The notes: generated from the letters alone by a model not told the origin. A DNA stretch of 64,000 nt from Promicromonospora sp049532985 (GCF_049532985.1 NZ_CP186693.1:5890001-5954000), one strand, 5' to 3'; shown: positions 55,301 to 63,921, counted from the first letter of the stretch. Numbers and translations: made by a program.

Positions 55301-55949
55301 GCTGACGAACGAGCCCGTGCGCACCCAGAACCTGGTGCGGGGCGCCGAGATGGTCACGGGCAACCTGGTCAAGCCGGGCGAGACCTTCTCGCTGCTGGAG
55401 GCCCTGGCGCCGATCACCCTGGAGAACGGGTACTTCGACGCGGGCGTCGTCGAGAACGGCGAGCACGTGGAGGCGGTGGGCGGTGGTCTCTCGCAGATGG
55501 CCACCACCTCGTTCAACGCGGGCTTCTTCGCCGGGTTCGACGACATCGAGCACCACGCGCACTCCTACTGGTTCCCGCGCTACCCGGCGGGCCGCGAGGC
55601 CACGATCTACGTGGGCGCCAAGGACATGAAGTTCCGCAACGACACCCCGTACGGCGCGGTCATGCAGGCCTTCGTGGCGGACGGCAAGCTCACGGTCCGC
55701 ATCTGGAGCACCAAGTACTACACGGTCCAGGAGAGCACCAGCCCCAAGCGGAACATCGTGCCGAAGACGACCATCCACGACTCGTCGGCGGACTGCCAGC
55801 CGTACCCGGGCGGTGAGGACGGCTTCTCGGTCACCATCTCCCGCAAGGTGCTCCACGAGGGCAAGGTGGTCAAGGAGAACTCGTTCAACCACTCCTACAA
55901 CCCCGACAACCCCGTGGTCTGCGACGGGCCGGGCGGCTCGGACGGCTGA
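52350..55949 (+). CDS. Very large VanW-family membrane protein with a 640-residue disordered N-terminus
   Basis: About 1199 residues from ATG 52350. Residues 1-640 are almost entirely Ala, Pro, Ser, Thr, Gly and Asp, with internal repeats (AASGVTP, SPGT and AAMSD types). One helix at about 646-668 (KFALFAVLAAVVLFGVYSLV) anchors it; topology suggests the disordered part is cytosolic. Outside are a peptidoglycan-binding-type 4 (YoaR-like) region (about 675-970) beginning VAGVDVGGMTQGEAASAL and a VanW domain (about 975-1125) with NLVKPGETFSLLEAL, GGGLSQMATTSFNAGFFAG and RYPAGREATIYVG. Related proteins are linked to cell-wall glycopeptide response or peptidoglycan interaction, but biochemical function is not established. 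Confidence 0.88.
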   Translation: MGQPTERDEPLEPTSDENAGTEPAPAMPPRLSRTRPGSVPRQVATPPARPTDPGAVQFAAPAGRPTAQPASPSPEKAQPVTPPEQSEAPKARQPVTPPAIPPVTPARAQEAAADAASSAASPHEPAASPSDAGKPAAMSDAAKPAAMSDGGAEPAVTSDGGATTADAGSGASPAGADRAEATPVDAGRTPAASAAAAPGPGDAQPSGTPAVPAGPAPRAGDAAPSAGGQGASVPGAASAPAVPVRSKPSPSADQPGSSSATPAEPPSADNPDVAVLQTVVNELATPATKATTTPKSGYTPRVFAFERPPKQAPGAGSTPNAAPGASGSDATAGAAAGAAAAGAAAGAPAGSAARAAGGAAAGAAAGDATPSGDASPSAAPVSRPATESAPTNASKGAAPAGPASSDTSSGGASADTPADASPGTSPGTSPGTSPGTSPGTAPDRTSASVPAGPAAAGAPSPTKDTAAAVAASAAAASAAASGVTPAAASGVTPAASGGTAPVAAPGVTPLGVVSAPSTPAPGVATSAPAAPPAPATPGAPPSVPPRSLIPPSGPDSAAPSGPGSVPAPDGGQNSFLKPLTGAIQRVSRWAPVNPGAAAASAQQPAGPAGPGGGPGGPGGPGGPGAPTAPGSFYGLAGDGAPSRGPKFALFAVLAAVVLFGVYSLVAWSLSDRVPKETTVAGVDVGGMTQGEAASALTEQLGPRLKEPIALTAGEGKAQLSPEPSGLAIDAEATAAQLTGFSLSPVRMWAHMFGGTEEELVLDIDSEKFDAAVAGLEESLTVAPVDGTVSFVDGQPAKTDAKDGSRIVTSETSRIIQERWLHDEGPFDLPIETVEPTITQQETDDSFAVAQKVVSAPVTVSVGGQKPVLTPAVLAGLVRFEQRDETLRTIVDREAAVAAIVEGTTDLLEVPDDAHFEFVGGTPTVVEGKTGTTLDPAETGKAVRIAATSDDRETSVELVEQDPKETVESLEALGVKEIVSEFSTPLTNEPVRTQNLVRGAEMVTGNLVKPGETFSLLEALAPITLENGYFDAGVVENGEHVEAVGGGLSQMATTSFNAGFFAGFDDIEHHAHSYWFPRYPAGREATIYVGAKDMKFRNDTPYGAVMQAFVADGKLTVRIWSTKYYTVQESTSPKRNIVPKTTIHDSSADCQPYPGGEDGFSVTISRKVLHEGKVVKENSFNHSYNPDNPVVCDGPGGSDG
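53607..53666 (+). repeat. 12-bp coding tandem repeat in the VanW gene
   Basis: One variant and four exact copies of ACATCGCCCGGC (53607-53666), encoding repeated Ser-Pro-Gly-Thr. In frame, so copy-number change alters only linker length. Confidence 0.9.
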
Positions 55950-55956
55950 CGGGCGG

Positions 55957-55962
55957 TAGGTT
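55957..55962 (+). promoter_or_regulatory. -10 box of the prephenate-pathway operon (leaderless)
   Basis: TAGGTT ends 6 nt before the ATG at 55969; no ribosome-binding site. The box lies only 8 bp after the VanW stop. Confidence 0.5.
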
Positions 55963-55968
55963 GCGCAC

Positions 55969-56808
55969 ATGCTAGGACGGAGCGAGCGGGAGTCTCCCGC
56001 GCACGCGGTGCTCGCCGCGCGGATGGCGGGCTGGAACGACCCGGTGGAGCTGCTCGACCTCGGCACGACGGCGGACACGCTCGCCACCGTGGCGAGCATC
56101 GACGCGCTGGCCGCCGTGGTGCACCTGGGACACCCGGAGCACCCGGCGCCGGGCCTCGAGCGGGCCCTGCTGGAGGGCGACGCGTCGCTCATCGTGACGG
56201 CCGCCGTCGCGGTGCCCGGTCAGTGGGTTTGGGTCGGTTCGGGCGCCACGGGTGGTCAGGTGGTGATCGACGAGGCGGGCGTGCGGGACTGCGCCACGGT
56301 GCTGCGCGGCCTGGGTGCGAGCCTGCGCCTGGTGCCCACGCGGGCGACGGTGGCGGAGCGGATCGCGCTCGCCGGCGAGGGTGGCTCGCTCGTGATCGAA
56401 CGGTCCCGGGTGCCCGCGGGGTTCACCGAGCTGCCGGACAGCGCGGCGCTGGCCGCGGGCGGACCCGTCTGGTACGGGCTCCTGGAGTCCCGGGCGGACT
56501 GGCCGCCGTTCACCGAGCCCGCGCAGGTGTGGCTGGCGTTCGGGCCGTCCGACGACCACCTGGGATCCCTCCAGCCCACGCTCGCCGTCATCGCCGACGC
56601 CGGTCTGGACCTGGTCCACCTGCGCAGCCAGCCCTCCTCGGGCGGTCCGCACGCGTTCTTCGCCTCGTTCTCGTGCCCCACGTCGGACGTGCTGAACGAC
56701 CTCGTCGCCGCCCTCACGCAGCGCGGGGTCGCGCACCGTACGCTCGCGGTGCTGCCGGGCGACTCGTTCGTGCCCGGTCCGGACGCGCTGACGCCGCGGT
56801 GGGCATGA
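55969..56808 (+). CDS. Prephenate-dehydratase-like protein with a C-terminal ACT-like domain
   Basis: A 279-residue protein not assignable to a standard family by eye. Residues about 200-262 (GSLQPTLAVIADAGLDLVHL, then RSQPSSGGPHAFFASFSC) align with the regulatory ACT domain of prephenate dehydratase, with RSQPS in place of the phenylalanine-binding ESRPS. The first 190 residues keep a vaguely similar order of strands. They lack the family's GPxGTF start and the catalytic TRF triad, so it is probably not an active dehydratase. It overlaps pheA by 4 bp (ATGA) and leads the operon. A regulatory or decoy-subunit role toward PheA is a hypothesis. Confidence 0.6.
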   Translation: MLGRSERESPAHAVLAARMAGWNDPVELLDLGTTADTLATVASIDALAAVVHLGHPEHPAPGLERALLEGDASLIVTAAVAVPGQWVWVGSGATGGQVVIDEAGVRDCATVLRGLGASLRLVPTRATVAERIALAGEGGSLVIERSRVPAGFTELPDSAALAAGGPVWYGLLESRADWPPFTEPAQVWLAFGPSDDHLGSLQPTLAVIADAGLDLVHLRSQPSSGGPHAFFASFSCPTSDVLNDLVAALTQRGVAHRTLAVLPGDSFVPGPDALTPRWA

Positions 56809-57812
56809 CGGCGCCGGCCGGTCGCCCCGCCACCCGGGTCGCGTACCTGGGTCCCGAGGGCACCTTCACCCACCAGGCGGCGCTCGACTGGGCCCGCCGG
56901 TACGCGCCCGACGGCGCGGTCGTCGCGGAACCGCTCGCCACGGTCAAGGACGTGCACGACGCCGTCGCGGCGGACTCTGCGGCCGGCCCTCCGACGGACG
57001 GGTCGGCGAGCCCCCGGTTCGGCGTCGTGGCCGTCGAGTCCTCGGTCGAGGGTTACGTGGTGCCGTCCCTGGACGCCCTGCTGTCCAGCGCGGACGTCGT
57101 GGCCGTCGACGAGGTGGCCATCGACGTGTCCTTCGACGCCTTCGTGCGCCCGGACCACGGCGAGCTGACCGAGGTGTCCGCGCACCCGCACGGCCTCGCG
57201 CAGTGCGCCGGCTTCGTGACGAGCACCGGGCTGGCGACGGCCCCGGCGTCGTCCAACGCGGCTGCGTGCCGCGACGCCGGGCCCGGGACCGTCGCCCTGG
57301 GACCCACGATCTGCGGCGAGCTGTACGGGCTGGACACCTACGCGACGGCGGTCGAGGACTTCCGCGGCGGACGGACCCGGTTCCTCGTCCTGACGCGGCG
57401 TGCCGTGGCCGGCGCGTACCTGGAGCGCACGCGGGCCGCCGGCGAGACCGCGTGGAAGACGATGCTCGCCATCACCCCGTCGGTGACCGGCCCCGGTGTG
57501 CTGGCGCGGATCACCGCCGCCTTCGGCGACCGCGGCGTGAACATGTCGAGCCTCATCACGCGGCCGCTCAAGGCGCAGGAGAGCCGGTACGTGTTCGTCG
57601 TGACGTTCGACGACGCCCCGTGGGCCCCGGGCGCCCGCGAGGTGCTCAGCGACCTGCTCGCCGCGGGGGACTCCCTCAAGACGCTCGGGCTGTTCCCCGC
57701 CGGGGCCGGGTTCCGGACCCTGGACGGCCCGCTCGACCCCGACCACGTGCCCGTCGGCTCGGTCTCCTCGGCCGACGCCGACCCGGCGCGGGGCCGGGGG
57801 CTGCTGTGGTGA
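56805..57812 (+). CDS. pheA: Prephenate dehydratase
   Basis: A 335-residue enzyme converting prephenate to phenylpyruvate for phenylalanine synthesis. VAYLGPEGTFTHQAAL opens the domain, VESSVEGYVVPSLDALL matches the IENSxEG motif, HPHGLAQCAGFV the HPQALAQC motif and GGRTRFLVL carries the catalytic Thr-Arg-Phe. The C-terminal ACT domain is divergent (NMSSLITRPLKAQESRYVFVV, with ITRP instead of ESRP), so feedback control may differ. An Ala/Ser/Pro-rich tail of about 30 residues follows. No chorismate mutase domain. ATGA overlap with the preceding gene and GTGA overlap with tyrA. Confidence 0.92.
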   Translation: MTAPAGRPATRVAYLGPEGTFTHQAALDWARRYAPDGAVVAEPLATVKDVHDAVAADSAAGPPTDGSASPRFGVVAVESSVEGYVVPSLDALLSSADVVAVDEVAIDVSFDAFVRPDHGELTEVSAHPHGLAQCAGFVTSTGLATAPASSNAAACRDAGPGTVALGPTICGELYGLDTYATAVEDFRGGRTRFLVLTRRAVAGAYLERTRAAGETAWKTMLAITPSVTGPGVLARITAAFGDRGVNMSSLITRPLKAQESRYVFVVTFDDAPWAPGAREVLSDLLAAGDSLKTLGLFPAGAGFRTLDGPLDPDHVPVGSVSSADADPARGRGLLW

Positions 57813-58819
57813 GCGTCGGCGTCGTCGGCCTGGGGCTGGTCGGCGGCTCGATCGCCCGCGCCCTCCAGGCCGCGGCGGTCCCGGTCGTCGCGACCGACCC
57901 CGTCTCCGGCGGCGAGGCCCGCGCGGCGGGCCTCACGGTGGCCGACGACGTCGCCCGCCTGGCCGCCAACCGGCCCGACGTCGTGGTGCTCGCCGCGCCG
58001 CTGCGCGCGATGCGGTCGGTCGCTGCCGAGCTGGCCGACGCGCTCGCGGGCGAGCCCGGCTGGGACCCGACGGTGACCGACGTGGGTTCGGTGAAGGGGC
58101 CGGTGCGGGAGGCGGTCGCCGAGGCCGGCCTGGGGGAGCGGTATGTCGGCGCACACCCGATGTCCGGTACCGAGCACAGCGGTTTCGCGGCGTCGTCGGC
58201 GGAGCTGATGCAGGGCGTCCCGTGGGCGGTGACGGTGGGGCCCGGTACCGACCCGGACCGGCTCGTGCGGGTGCTGACCCTGGTGACCGGGCCGCTGGGC
58301 GGCACGGCCGCGGTGCTCACCGACGAGCTGCACGACGAGGCGGTGGCGCTGGTGTCGCACGTGCCGCACGTGCTGGCCACCCAGCTTCTCGGCGCGGTGG
58401 CGGGGGCGCCGGTGCGCGACCTCGCCCTGGGGCTCGCCGCGGGCTCGTTCCGGGACGGGACCCGCGTGGGCCTCACCGACCCGCGCCGCACCGAGGCGAT
58501 GGTGACCGAGAACGGCACCTGGGTGGCCCCCGCGCTGCGGCTGGCCGCCCGGGACCTGGAACGCCTCGCGGACGCGCTCGACTCCAACGCGCCGACGCAC
58601 TGGTTCTTCGACCGGCCCGACCCGGTGCGCACGCGGCTCGGCCGGGCGCGGAGCAGCCGCGTGACCGGGCTGCGCCCGGGGGACGTGGCCGGTGCCGGTG
58701 CCGACGAGACGGTGGAGACCGTGCGGCTGACGGACGACTGGCCCACGGAGCTGGTGACCCGCTGCGCCCAGGGCGCCGTGGTGATCAGCCTGGAGGACGG
58801 CCAGGCCCTGCTGCGGTAG
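57809..58819 (+). CDS. tyrA: Prephenate dehydrogenase
   Basis: A 336-residue NAD(P)-dependent enzyme for tyrosine synthesis. The N-terminal Rossmann motif VGVVGLGLVGGSIARAL (GxGxxG) begins at residue 3. VTDVGSVKGPVREAV and YVGAHPMSGTEHSGF hold the catalytic His region. The helical dimerisation domain follows, ending in a roughly 60-residue extension after HWFFDRP. GTG 57809 overlaps the pheA stop by 4 bp. With pheA this operon handles both branches from prephenate. Confidence 0.93.
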   Translation: MSVGVVGLGLVGGSIARALQAAAVPVVATDPVSGGEARAAGLTVADDVARLAANRPDVVVLAAPLRAMRSVAAELADALAGEPGWDPTVTDVGSVKGPVREAVAEAGLGERYVGAHPMSGTEHSGFAASSAELMQGVPWAVTVGPGTDPDRLVRVLTLVTGPLGGTAAVLTDELHDEAVALVSHVPHVLATQLLGAVAGAPVRDLALGLAAGSFRDGTRVGLTDPRRTEAMVTENGTWVAPALRLAARDLERLADALDSNAPTHWFFDRPDPVRTRLGRARSSRVTGLRPGDVAGAGADETVETVRLTDDWPTELVTRCAQGAVVISLEDGQALLR

Positions 58820-58841
58820 CGGGAGACGGCACCGCCCGGCC

Positions 58842-58868
58842 GACCCGGCCGACGCGCGCAGCCGGGTC
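58842..58868. terminator. Weak hairpin between tyrA and the convergent FAD dehydrogenase
   Basis: GACCCGGC (58842-58849) pairs with GCCGGGTC (58861-58868). GC-rich, no U-tract; it could terminate in either direction. Confidence 0.4.
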
Positions 58869-58876
58869 AGCCGGGT

Positions 58877-60592
58877 TCAGAGCGACTCCGCCAGGGCCCG
58901 GCCCGTCGTCCGCCCCGTGAAGAGGCAGCCGCCCAGGAACGTCCCCTCCAGGGCGCGGTGCCCGTGCACGCCGCCGCCCCCGAAGCCCGCGGCCTCGCCC
59001 ACGGCCCACAGCCCGTCCAGCACCTCGCCGTCCGGCGTCAGGGCCCGGCCCGTCTCGTCGCACCACAGGCCGCCCAGGGTCTTGCGGGTCAGCACCGACA
59101 GGCGCACCGCGAGCAGCGGTCCGTCCTGCGGGTCGGTCAGCGCGCGCGGCGGCGCCACCCGGATCGCCTTGTCCACGATGAAGTGCCGCGCCGCCGACGT
59201 CGCCACGACCTGCGGGTCCTTGCCCAGCCCGGTGGCCACCTGGGCGTCGCGGGCGGCGATCAGCGCGGCCAGGGCCTCACCGTCCACGTGCCCGGTCGAC
59301 CCGGGCGTCGCCTCGGTGAGCGCGTTCATCGCGGCCGCGAGCTCGGCGGGGGTGTCGGCCCACAGGAACTCCTGCGACTGCTCGGCGAAGGTGCGCACCG
59401 GCACCGACCGGCCGCGCACGCGCTCCAGCAGCAGCGGCACCGACCTGCCGGTCAGGTCGGGGTTCTGCTCGGAGCCCGACAGTGCGAACTCCTTCTCCAT
59501 GATGGTCTTGTTCAGCACGAACCAGGAGTGGTCGTCGCCACGGGAGGTCACGTGCTGCAGGGCACCGAGGGCGTCGAACCCGGGGAACAGCGGGCCCGGC
59601 AGCCGGTTGCCGTCGGCGTCCAGCCAGAGCGACGACGGGCCGGGCAGGATCCGGATGCCGTGCTTCGACCAGACCGGCGAGTGGTTCGCGATGCCCTCGG
59701 GGTAGTGCCACATCCGGTCCTCGTGCACCAGCGCCGCACCGGAGGCCGCGGCGACGCCCAGCATGAGCCCGTCGGTCGAGTCGGGCACGCCCGAGAGCAT
59801 GCGCTCCGGGAGGCGCCCGGCGCTCGCGGACCACCGGGCCCGGGCCAGGTCGTGGTTGGCGCCGATGCCCCCGCTGGCGACGACGACGGCCTGGGCGGAC
59901 AGCTCCACCTCGCCGGTGACGGTACGGCCGGACGGCTCGCCGCGCCCGGCGTCGTCGTCGGCCAGGACCTCCGCGCGGACGCCGGTGACGCGGCCGTCGG
60001 TGACCACGAGCGAGGTGACCCGGTGCCGGAAGCGCAGGTCGAGCAGCCCGGCCCGGTTCGCCTCGTGCGCCGCGGCGACGAACGGCGCGACGATCGCGGG
60101 CCCGGTGCCCCAGGTGACGTGGAAGCGGGGCACCGAGTTGCCGTGGCCGCCGGCCGGGTAGCCGCCGCGCTCCGCCCACTGCACCAGCGGGAACCAGCGC
60201 ACCCCCTTGCCGTGCAGCCACGGCCGCATGTCGCCCGCGGCGAACTCGACGAACCCCTGCGCCCACCGGTACCCGAACCGGTCCGGACCCTCGCCGCGCT
60301 CCGCGCCGGGGTCGAACTGCGCGGAGCCCAGCCAGTCGGCGAACGCGAGCTCGGCGGAGTCGCGGACCTTGAGCCGGCGCTGCTCGGGCGAGTTCACCAG
60401 GAACAGCCCGCCGAACGACCACCACGCCTGACCGCCCAGCGACGCGGCCGGTTCCTGGTCGAGCAGGACCACGCGCCGGCCCGCCGCGGTCAGCTCGGTC
60501 GCGGTCACGAGACCCGACAGGCCCGCGCCGACGACGATCACGTCGGTGCTCCCCGCGGCGGCAACGTCGTTGTTGTGGACGGAGTCAGTCAT
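58877..60592 (-). CDS. FAD-binding dehydrogenase (Rv0785 / 3-ketosteroid dehydrogenase-like)
   Basis: A 571-residue flavoprotein. The dinucleotide fold VIVVGAGLSGLVTATELTAAG (about 19-39) with LLDQEPAASLGGQAWWSFGG follows the fumarate-reductase/KstD superfamily pattern. VVVASGGIGANHDLAR lies mid-protein and the C-terminus GLWAVGEAAGFGGGGVHGHR closes the FAD site. Family members dehydrogenate steroid-like or unknown small molecules; the exact substrate cannot be given. The start at 60592 (ATG) precedes the fold by 18 residues. Convergent with tyrA; co-directional with glgX, which ends 63 bp upstream. Confidence 0.85.
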   Translation of the reverse strand: MTDSVHNNDVAAAGSTDVIVVGAGLSGLVTATELTAAGRRVVLLDQEPAASLGGQAWWSFGGLFLVNSPEQRRLKVRDSAELAFADWLGSAQFDPGAERGEGPDRFGYRWAQGFVEFAAGDMRPWLHGKGVRWFPLVQWAERGGYPAGGHGNSVPRFHVTWGTGPAIVAPFVAAAHEANRAGLLDLRFRHRVTSLVVTDGRVTGVRAEVLADDDAGRGEPSGRTVTGEVELSAQAVVVASGGIGANHDLARARWSASAGRLPERMLSGVPDSTDGLMLGVAAASGAALVHEDRMWHYPEGIANHSPVWSKHGIRILPGPSSLWLDADGNRLPGPLFPGFDALGALQHVTSRGDDHSWFVLNKTIMEKEFALSGSEQNPDLTGRSVPLLLERVRGRSVPVRTFAEQSQEFLWADTPAELAAAMNALTEATPGSTGHVDGEALAALIAARDAQVATGLGKDPQVVATSAARHFIVDKAIRVAPPRALTDPQDGPLLAVRLSVLTRKTLGGLWCDETGRALTPDGEVLDGLWAVGEAAGFGGGGVHGHRALEGTFLGGCLFTGRTTGRALAESL

Positions 60593-60654
60593 GACCGCAC
60601 TGTAGCCAGGTCGCGGGCGCCACGGTCAGCCCCCTCGGCCGTCCCCGGGGTGAA

Positions 60655-62979
60655 CTACGTACGGCCTGGCGAGAGCAGCACCTGGATGCTGAGCGGGTCG
60701 AGGGTCGACGCCGTCCGCGGCCCGGCCTCGTCCTCGGGCACGCGCGGGGCGTCCCACCCGGAGTCCCAGACCAGCTCCCACGGTGCGTCGCCGTCCGCCC
60801 GGGCGGGCAGGGTCACCGCGACGTCGCCGAAACCGCCGTTGAGCACCAGCAGCACGTCGGCGTCGCCCGCGCCGGGCCCGGGGCGCAGCATCTGCAGCAC
60901 GCGCCGCCCGGGCTCGTTCCAGGTGGCGGGCTCCATCAGCGCACCGGTCTCGGCGAACCACAGCAGGTCCGGGTCCGACTCGTGCGGCCGTGGCGAGCCC
61001 AGGTAGAACGAGTCGGCCCGCAGCGCGGCGTGCTCGCGCCGCAACCGCAGCAGGTAGCGGGTGGTCTCCAGGAGGTCGGTGGCGGCGTCGTCGAGCGCCC
61101 ACCGGATCCAGGACGTCTCGTTGTCCTGGACGTAGGCGTTGTTGTTGCCGCCCTGGCTGCGGCCCAGCTCGTCGCCCGCCGTCAGCATGGGGGTGCCCGC
61201 CGCCAGCAGCAGGGTGGCCAGCAGGTTGCGCTGCGACTTGCGACGCGGCGGCACGATGGCCTGCCAGGGGTCGGTCGTGGCGTCGTCGCCCGACGGCGTG
61301 TGGCCCTCGATGCCGTGGTTCCACGACAGGTTGTTGTCCGAGCCGTCGCGGTTGCCCTCGCCGTTGGCCTCGTTGTGCTTGTGGTCGTAGGCCACCAGGT
61401 CGGCGAGCGTGAAGCCGTCGTGCGCCGTCACGTAGTTGACCGACGCCACGGGCCCGCGTACCAGCGGCGGGTCACCGGGGCCGAACAGGTCCGCGCTCCC
61501 CGCCAGCCGCGTGGCCAGGTCGCGCAGGCCGAGCATCTCCTGCCCGCGCACGCCCTGCTTGGGCGCGTCGAGCCAGAACCCGCGCACGGCGTCCCGGAAC
61601 CGGTCGTTCCACTCCGCCATCGGCGGCGGGAACGAGCCCGTCTGCCAGCCGCCCGGCCCTACGTCCCACGGCTCCGCGACCAGCTTGAGCCCCGACAGCA
61701 CCGGATCCGTCTGGAGCGCCACGAGGAACGGGTGGTCCGGGTCGAAGCCGACGTTGCCGCGTCCCAGCGTCACGGCCAGGTCGAACCGGTAGCCGTCCAC
61801 GCCCACCGTCTGCGCCCAGTAGCGCAGCGAGTCCAGGGCCATCTGGATCACCCGCGGGCGCCGGAAGTCGAGGGAGTTGCCGGTGCCGGTGACGTCCGCC
61901 AGGGCGGCAGGCGAGGCGCCGTCGTGCAGGTAGTAGACCGGGTTGTCGAGGCCGCGCCACGCGAGGTGCAGGCCGTCGTCGCCGCCCTCGCCGGTGTGGT
62001 TGTAGACCACGTCGAGCAGCACCTCGATGCCCGCCTCGTGCAGCAGGTGCACCATGCCGCGCACCTCGTCGAGCACGGCCTCCGCACCCTGCTCCTGCGC
62101 GGCGCGGGTCGCGTAGGCGGCGTTGGGCGCGAAGAACCCGAGCGTGTTGTAGCCCCAGTAGTTCGGCAGCCCGTGCGCGGCGAGGCGCGGTTCGGCCACG
62201 CTCTTGTGGATCGGCAGCAGCTCCAGCGTCGTGACACCGAGGCTCAGCAGGTGCTCGACGACGGCCGGGTGCGCCGCCCCCGCGTAGGTGCCCCGCAGCT
62301 CGGCGGGGATGTCCTCGCGGAGCATCGTCAGCCCGCGCACGTGCGCCTCGTAGATCACGGTGTCCGCCCAGGGCACGCGCGGCCGCGTCAGCGGCGGTGG
62401 CGGCGTCAGCGGCCCGACCACGACGGAGTGCGGCACGTACGGCAGCGAGTCGGTCCCGTCCGCCGCCCCGTACGGGTCGCCGAGCCACAGGCCGGGGCCG
62501 GGCCGGTCGTCCTGCCGCGCCGAGACCGAGCCGATCACCTCGGGCCCGTAGCGCAGGCGGCCCGCGAACCCCCGCGCGTACGGGTCCGCCAGCAGCTTGG
62601 CCGGGTTGTGCCGCAGCCCCGCGTGCGGGTCCCAGGGCCCGTGCACGCGGAAGCCGTAGCGCTGGCCCGGGGCGACGTCCGGCACGTGCGTGTGCCAGAC
62701 GCCGTACACCGGACCCACCATCTCGACCCGCCGCTCCGTGTACCGGGCGGGATCGTGCTCGTCGAGAGCCGGGTCGGTCACGTCGATGAGGCACAGGTCG
62801 ACGGCGGTCGCGTGCGACGCGAGCACCGCCGCGTCGATGCCGCCGTCGGGCGTGACGTACACGCCCAGCGGCGGCACGTGGCTGCGCCGGGCCGTCGGCC
62901 GGATGAGCGGCCGCACGACCTGACGGGGCGGCGGCTCGCCCGGCGCCCGCTGCGGTTCGACTCTTTCTGACTGCGCCAT
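60655..62979 (-). CDS. glgX: Glycogen debranching enzyme GlgX
   Basis: About 774 residues from ATG 62979; an in-frame ATG at 63024 would add 15 residues antisense to the etfB leader. A CBM48-type N-terminal domain (about 30-195) is followed by the GH13_11 barrel. That contains WADTVIYEAHVRGLTM, VLLDVVYNHTGEGG, the nucleophile Asp in GVDGYRFDLAVTLGR, the acid Glu in KLVAEPWDVGPGGW, and TAHDGFTLADLVAYDHKHNEAN, an isoamylase/GlgX signature. It hydrolyses alpha-1,6 branches left by phosphorylase, so it complements GlgP in this window. Its location 30 kb from the GlgE cluster shows it is separately controlled. Confidence 0.94.
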   Translation of the reverse strand: MAQSERVEPQRAPGEPPPRQVVRPLIRPTARRSHVPPLGVYVTPDGGIDAAVLASHATAVDLCLIDVTDPALDEHDPARYTERRVEMVGPVYGVWHTHVPDVAPGQRYGFRVHGPWDPHAGLRHNPAKLLADPYARGFAGRLRYGPEVIGSVSARQDDRPGPGLWLGDPYGAADGTDSLPYVPHSVVVGPLTPPPPLTRPRVPWADTVIYEAHVRGLTMLREDIPAELRGTYAGAAHPAVVEHLLSLGVTTLELLPIHKSVAEPRLAAHGLPNYWGYNTLGFFAPNAAYATRAAQEQGAEAVLDEVRGMVHLLHEAGIEVLLDVVYNHTGEGGDDGLHLAWRGLDNPVYYLHDGASPAALADVTGTGNSLDFRRPRVIQMALDSLRYWAQTVGVDGYRFDLAVTLGRGNVGFDPDHPFLVALQTDPVLSGLKLVAEPWDVGPGGWQTGSFPPPMAEWNDRFRDAVRGFWLDAPKQGVRGQEMLGLRDLATRLAGSADLFGPGDPPLVRGPVASVNYVTAHDGFTLADLVAYDHKHNEANGEGNRDGSDNNLSWNHGIEGHTPSGDDATTDPWQAIVPPRRKSQRNLLATLLLAAGTPMLTAGDELGRSQGGNNNAYVQDNETSWIRWALDDAATDLLETTRYLLRLRREHAALRADSFYLGSPRPHESDPDLLWFAETGALMEPATWNEPGRRVLQMLRPGPGAGDADVLLVLNGGFGDVAVTLPARADGDAPWELVWDSGWDAPRVPEDEAGPRTASTLDPLSIQVLLSPGRT

Positions 62980-63038
62980 GTGATCAATCGTTGCAGGACT
63001 GTCGGCGGACACGATCCGTGCCACACCGCTCGGCGTCG

Positions 63039-63044
63039 TACCGT
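63039..63044 (+). promoter_or_regulatory. -10 box of etfB (leaderless)
   Basis: TACCGT ends 6 nt before the ATG at 63051 and there is no ribosome-binding site. It lies in the 71-bp divergent gap with glgX. Confidence 0.45.
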
Positions 63045-63050
63045 AACCCC

Positions 63051-63863
63051 ATGCGCATCGTCGTCACCGTCAAGTACGTCCCGGACATCAACACCGAGCG
63101 CGGCTTCTCCGGTGGCCGGGTCGTCCGTGCGGCCGCGGAGGGCAGCCTGAACGAGCTCGACGAGAACGCGATCGAGGCCGCCCTGCGGCTGCTGGAGGCC
63201 GAGCGGGCCTCGGGCGCGATCGGCCCGGACGAGGGCGAGGTCGTGGTGGTCACCATGGCCGGCCCCGACGGCGACCTCGCCGTGCGCAAGGCCTTCCAGT
63301 TCGGCGTGGACCGCGGCATCCGGGTGTCCGGCGACGAGCTGGCCGGCTCGGACTACTTCGGCACCGCCGCGGTGCTCGCCGCCGCGATCCGCAGGCTCGG
63401 CCAGGAGTCGCCGGTGGACCTCGTGGTGACGGGCATGGCGGCGCTGGACGGCCTCGGCTCCGTGGTGCCGACGCTGCTCGGCGCCGAGCTCGGCCTGCCC
63501 ACCCTGAACCTCGCCAAGAAGGTCGACCTCGCCGACGGCGTGCTGACGATCACGCGCGAGATCGACGACGCCACCGAGGTGCTGTCCGCGCCGCTGCCCG
63601 CCGTGCTGTCCGTGACCGACGGCGCCAACCAGCCGCGGTTCCCCGGCTTCAAGCTCATCATGGCGGCCCGCACCAAGGAGATCGAGGTGTGGTCGCCGGC
63701 CGACCTCGGGCTGGACACCGCCGTGGCCGGTGCCTCCGGGGCCCGCACCGAGGTGCTGGCCGCGGCCCCGCGCCCCGAGCGGGCCGAACCCGAGATCGTC
63801 ACCGACAAGGGTGAGGGCGGCGTGGCCCTGGCCGGCTTCCTCATCCGCAACGACCTGGTCTGA
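63051..63863 (+). CDS. etfB: Electron transfer flavoprotein, beta subunit
   Basis: A 270-residue ETF beta subunit. Landmarks are the N-terminal MRIVVTVKYVPDI, NELDENAIEAALRLLE, VDLVVTGMAALDGLGSVVP (AMP/FAD-binding loop), and the conserved recognition region LPAVLSVTDGANQPRFPGFKLIMAARTKEI. With the alpha subunit it forms a heterodimer that accepts electrons from acyl-CoA and other dehydrogenases. ATG 63051 starts right after the GTAACCCC of a leaderless promoter; the longer frame from 62991 is antisense to glgX. Confidence 0.95.
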   Translation: MRIVVTVKYVPDINTERGFSGGRVVRAAAEGSLNELDENAIEAALRLLEAERASGAIGPDEGEVVVVTMAGPDGDLAVRKAFQFGVDRGIRVSGDELAGSDYFGTAAVLAAAIRRLGQESPVDLVVTGMAALDGLGSVVPTLLGAELGLPTLNLAKKVDLADGVLTITREIDDATEVLSAPLPAVLSVTDGANQPRFPGFKLIMAARTKEIEVWSPADLGLDTAVAGASGARTEVLAAAPRPERAEPEIVTDKGEGGVALAGFLIRNDLV

Positions 63864-63921
63864 GCCGGAGCGGAACCGGAGCCCCCAGACCACACAGACA
63901 GCGCCTGACGAAAGGCACGTG

